Assembly (NCBI GenBank): GCA_934746785.1
Contig: CAKVFO010000120.1
Location: 1-10,335, forward strand
Length of the DNA: 10,335 nucleotides
Direction: 5' to 3'
DNA from: an uncultured Clostridium sp.
GTDB lineage: Bacteria > Bacillota > Clostridia > Clostridiales > Clostridiaceae
Shown here piece by piece: positions 8,106-10,335 of this stretch. Each line of letters opens with the position of its first letter. Positions within the stretch are counted from its first letter, which is position 1. Both the position numbers and the translations under genes were made by a program. The notes under the pieces were generated by a model that did not search any database, was not told the DNA's origin, and worked only from the letters and a program-made list of their open reading frames with translations.

Positions 8106-8930
8106 ATGCTATTAATGAAAAGAAAAAGACAAGAATTACCTTCTTTAGATTCTCATATTGAAGCTAACTTTGCTGATAGTAAAATACATGTAAAGGAAGT
8201 ATCTAAGATTTATAATTCATCTAAAGGTGATACTTTAGCTATGGACAAGGTTTCAATGAATATTTTAAGTAATGAATTTGTGTGTATTGTAGGGCCATCA
8301 GGCTGTGGTAAATCTACATTATTAAGAATGATTGCAGGTTTAGATGAAGTAAGCAGCGGTAAAATTATAATACAGGATAAGGATATTATAGGACCTGGTG
8401 TAGACCGTGGAATGGTGTTTCAAGCTTATACCTTATTTCCTTGGATGACTGTTGAGGAAAATATAAGATTTGGCCTTAAGCTTAAGAAAATGCCAATAGA
8501 TAAACAGAATGAAATTGTAGATAAGTATCTTAAGGTTACTAAGCTTGAAAACTTCAGAAAAAGCTATCCAAAGGAATTATCAGGAGGCATGAAGCAAAGG
8601 GTGGCAATTGCAAGGGCTTTAGCTAATAGTCCAGAGGTTTTATTAATGGATGAACCTTTTGGAGCATTAGATCCTCAAACAAAAGCTGATATGCAGGTAT
8701 TAATGAGAGAGATTTGGCAGGTGGAAAAGCCTACTATTATATTTGTAACTCATGATATTGATGAAGCTGTATTTTTAGCTAGTAAAATATATGTTTTAAC
8801 AGAAAGACGAGGTAAGATTAAGGAAGAAGTACCAGTATTGCTTTCTTATAAGAGGAATTTAGAAATTAAAGATAGTGAGGAGTTTATTGCTTTAAAGAAT
8901 AAGGTTAATGGGCTTATTAATAAGCAATAA
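8106..8930 (+). CDS. ABC importer ATP-binding protein, NitT/TauT (SsuB/TauB) family
   Basis: This 274-residue cytoplasmic ATPase powers the permease encoded just upstream. All ABC motifs are present: Walker A GPSGCGKST (63-71), Q-loop Gln106 in VFQAYTLFPWMT, signature LSGGMKQR (158-165), Walker B LLMDEP (179-184), D-loop GALD and switch His216 in THDIDEA. The 'LFPWMTVEEN' wording after the Q-loop is characteristic of the nitrate/sulfonate/taurine group. About 25 extra residues precede the domain, which is slightly longer than usual. The ATG at 8106 follows AAGGAGG (8091-8097) by 8 nt; a second ATG at 8115 is too far from it. It is the last gene of the operon, and no convincing terminator follows its stop. 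Confidence 0.94.
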   Translation: MLLMKRKRQELPSLDSHIEANFADSKIHVKEVSKIYNSSKGDTLAMDKVSMNILSNEFVCIVGPSGCGKSTLLRMIAGLDEVSSGKIIIQDKDIIGPGVDRGMVFQAYTLFPWMTVEENIRFGLKLKKMPIDKQNEIVDKYLKVTKLENFRKSYPKELSGGMKQRVAIARALANSPEVLLMDEPFGALDPQTKADMQVLMREIWQVEKPTIIFVTHDIDEAVFLASKIYVLTERRGKIKEEVPVLLSYKRNLEIKDSEEFIALKNKVNGLINKQ

Positions 8931-8939
8931 ACGTTACTT

Positions 8940-8967
8940 TTGCATATTGTAGTAATTTGATTATAAT
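8940..8967 (+). promoter_or_regulatory. Possible weak sigma-A promoter
   Basis: TTGCAT (8940-8945) and TATAAT (8962-8967) are 16 nt apart, close to a housekeeping promoter. It points at the frame-broken region that follows rather than at any intact gene, so it may be a leftover or chance in AT-rich DNA. Confidence 0.25.
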
Positions 8968-8984
8968 AAATAAAAATAGGGAAA

Positions 8985-9280
8985 GCTAATATTAAACCTG
9001 CTTATGGAGTATTTGGCAATATCGCGATGTAGAACTTATTGAGAAAAAGATGCATCCATAAACAATGAAATCTTTGGTGAGGACTTTCACAAAATGCTTT
9101 TAGCAATACAAAATTTAATTGAATATTTAAATAGAAATTACTTTAAGAATGATAAAATAGAAGATAAAATGAATACAATGACTAAAACATTATATGATCC
9201 TTGATGATGAAGCGATAAGTATAAATACAGGTTTAGATGAAGTAAAGAAATTAAGATTAGAGAAAAACAATAAAAAATAA
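8985..9280 (+). pseudogene. Frame-broken coding remnants of unknown origin
   Basis: This stretch has no intact gene but reads as short protein-like pieces in successive frames on the plus strand. One piece contains WQYRDVELIEKKMHP and stops at 9059. A second piece runs to 9204 and includes NNEIFGEDFHKMLLAIQN and IEYLNRNYFKNDKIEDKM. After a shift, a third piece from 9194 to 9280 includes DDEAISINTGLDEVKKLRLE. The pieces are lysine- and glutamate-rich, predicted helical, and lie in a plausible order for one decayed gene with at least two frameshifts. No SD precedes any of them. I do not recognise the family; a phage or mobile-element protein is a guess from the setting. Chance open frames in AT-rich DNA cannot be excluded. 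Confidence 0.35.
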
Positions 9281-9332
9281 GGAAAATCCATCTATTGAAA
9301 GACAATTTATGTAATAAAGTGAAATTACCTAA

Positions 9333-9407
9333 CTAAGAACAAAGTGGCTGACGCCACGCTTTTCAGCGCAGGAAGCCACTTTGTAAGCCATGCAAAAGGT
9401 TCTTAAA
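9333..9407 (-). repeat. Hairpin repeat copy 2, opposite orientation
   Basis: Read on the minus strand, 9339-9384 has the same structure as the leader hairpin: an 11-bp stem ACAAAGTGGCT/AGCCACTTTGT and an inner 5-bp stem with a GAAA loop. Relative to copy 1 it has a T-to-G change in one stem arm with the matching A-to-C change in the other, so the pair is preserved, plus one A-to-G change in an unpaired part. The flank (AAGAACCTTTTGCATGGCTT) is also shared, minus two bases. No gene starts soon after it on the minus strand, so it is not acting as a leader here. Confidence 0.8.
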
Positions 9408-9464
9408 GCAAAATAATTTCCTATTAAAATAGAATTTAATTATTTTGCTTTTCGGTTCTTTTGC
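9392..9464. repeat. Long imperfect hairpin, possible bidirectional terminator
   Basis: AAAGCAAAATAATT (9405-9418) pairs perfectly over 14 bp with 9438-9451 around a 19-nt loop. Outside it, a 6-by-6-nt mismatch region is followed by another 7-bp match (GCAAAAG 9392-9398 with CTTTTGC 9458-9464). The stem is AT-rich and only short T runs follow, so termination would be weak. It sits between a plus-strand operon and a converging minus-strand gene, where a two-way terminator would make sense; it may equally be part of the palindromic element. Confidence 0.45.
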
Positions 9465-9594
9465 GGCACTACATTTTTCTTTTTAACGTATTGGACGACT
9501 TACATATCAGAAAGCCAGTTATAATCAGTGCTCGCTCTCAAAAAAAGTTTTTAATTTCCTATACGTGAACAAAGTTAGGTGATTTTCTATATAA

Positions 9595-10335
9595 TCAAAT
9601 AGTATTAGAATTTATGTTTTCAAAAATCTTATGAAGTTTATCCTGACATTTCTTAAATAACTCTTCATTATATACTTTAACTTCTTCTTCAAAAAACTTT
9701 CTATCATCAATATAAATCTTATAAGGCAGCTCTATTTGAATACAATTAATCTTACTCCTATACTTTTCACTATAATACTTAGTAATATGACCGCCAGTAA
9801 ATATTTCATTCCTCAAAATTTCAAAACCTTCATTAATAAATTCAGAGCAGATTAAATCAAGACTTTCTTTAGAAGAGGATAATCCGTTATTATTGCTTAT
9901 AATAACCTTAGTGTTTTCTTCATTTTCAACATAATAGCTATGAAGATCAATTAAATAGAGAGTTTTAAACTTCTTAAGTTTATTATCAATTAAATTTTTC
10001 AAAGCATTATGATAAGGTTCATAATAAAACTTAATTCTTTCTTCAATATCTTTTCTAGATAAATCATGTTTATATATTAGTTTTCCATGAGAGTTTTTAG
10101 AAAACGCCAAATTAGTTCTATAATTTAAGGTATCTTTTCTATCTATTTTTCTATTAACATCTATAACATATCTATTTAAATTATTAAAAATCATAGTAAT
10201 TCCCATGTCTTTAACAAAGTCATAAAGCTCTGGTAAAAACCAGTCAGTGCTGTCTAGTATGATATTTTCATTAAACTTTTTCTTAATATCATTTGGAACA
10301 AAAGTACCACTATGAGGCAGGCTGACTATTATAGG
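9595..10335 (-). CDS. N-formylglutamate amidohydrolase family protein, 5' end outside window
   Basis: The minus-strand frame stays open from the TGA at 9595-9597 to the window edge, giving 246 residues. The ATG at 10206 is internal, because the frame upstream of it encodes clear family sequence beginning PIIVSLPHSGTFVP. Family marks in order are SLPHSG near the visible N-terminus, a D-V-N-R motif, YYEPYHNAL, the metal-site motif DLHSY, GGHITKYY and the late IQIELP strand. Such zinc-dependent hydrolases release formate from N-formylglutamate in histidine breakdown or act on related formyl or amide substrates. The specific substrate is not certain and I give no gene symbol. Only about the first 10-20 residues are likely missing. 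It converges on the plus-strand operon and is probably an independent unit. Confidence 0.85.
   Translation of the reverse strand, partial: PIIVSLPHSGTFVPNDIKKKFNENIILDSTDWFLPELYDFVKDMGITMIFNNLNRYVIDVNRKIDRKDTLNYRTNLAFSKNSHGKLIYKHDLSRKDIEERIKFYYEPYHNALKNLIDNKLKKFKTLYLIDLHSYYVENEENTKVIISNNNGLSSSKESLDLICSEFINEGFEILRNEIFTGGHITKYYSEKYRSKINCIQIELPYKIYIDDRKFFEEEVKVYNEELFKKCQDKLHKIFENINSNTI

Larger units (their letters stand above)
9324..9584. repeat. Palindrome-rich non-coding block, possible small mobile element
   Basis: Between the decayed coding region and the minus-strand gene lies a 261-bp block bounded by inverted near-matches: ATTACCTAACT at 9324-9334 and AGTTAGGTGAT at 9574-9584 (10 of 11 pair). 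Inside are the inverted second copy of the 46-nt hairpin and, right beside it, a long imperfect hairpin at 9392-9464. No reading frame of note crosses it. The arrangement resembles a MITE-like or palindromic-end element, but no transposase, clear target duplication or known end sequence is visible, so the boundaries are tentative. Confidence 0.35.

Noticed and set aside
8912..8925. Palindrome GCTTATTAATAAGC at the end of the ATPase gene as a terminator.
   Set aside because: It folds to only a 5-bp AT-rich stem, lies inside the coding sequence and has no T-run after it.
9491..9525. TTGGAC and TATAAT as a promoter.
   Set aside because: The spacing is 23 nt, too long for a sigma-A promoter, and no plus-strand gene follows.
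1..10335. CRISPR array, tRNA or rRNA genes, intact transposase.
   Set aside because: No regularly spaced direct repeats, cloverleaf-like segments, rRNA sequence or transposase motifs were seen on either strand.

Overview
The window looks like a low-GC Firmicute, most likely a Clostridium-type anaerobe. Codon use is strongly A/T-ending, AGA is the usual arginine codon, Shine-Dalgarno (SD) sequences are AGGAGG-like, and genes are packed tightly. This is inferred from composition and gene style only; no marker gene fixes the species.

Positions 133-8930 read as one plus-strand operon for nitrogen scavenging. It starts with two DUF1989 genes of the old 'urea carboxylase-associated protein' type (133-852 and 875-1522). 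Then come a biotin-dependent urea/guanidine carboxylase (1535-5125) and an allophanate hydrolase (about 5131-6852). By published work on this gene set, the DUF1989 pair are the subunits of a carboxyguanidine deiminase, so the likely pathway is guanidine -> carboxyguanidine -> allophanate -> ammonia + CO2, not urea breakdown. A NitT/TauT-type ABC importer follows, with permease (7316-8104) and ATPase (8106-8930) intact, and was presumably the substrate uptake system.

Between the enzymes and the importer is a deletion scar. A PII (GlnB/NifI-like) nitrogen-sensor gene has a good ribosome site and a normal N-terminus, but stops after 27 codons. It runs, out of frame, into the last third of the importer's substrate-binding protein. 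PII's C-terminus and the binding protein's signal peptide and first two thirds are missing, so the operon as shown has no working PII and no working binding protein of its own.

A 46-nt hairpin repeat with a GAAA loop lies in the leader just before the first gene (60-105). It recurs in opposite orientation beyond the operon (9339-9384). The copies differ at three bases, two of which form a compensatory change in the stem. The second copy sits in a palindrome-rich block (about 9324-9584) that resembles a small non-coding mobile or structured element. Positions 8931-9300 hold only frame-broken coding remnants and a possible weak promoter.

The right edge carries the minus-strand C-terminal part of an N-formylglutamate amidohydrolase-family gene (9595 to beyond 10335), whose 5' end lies outside the window.
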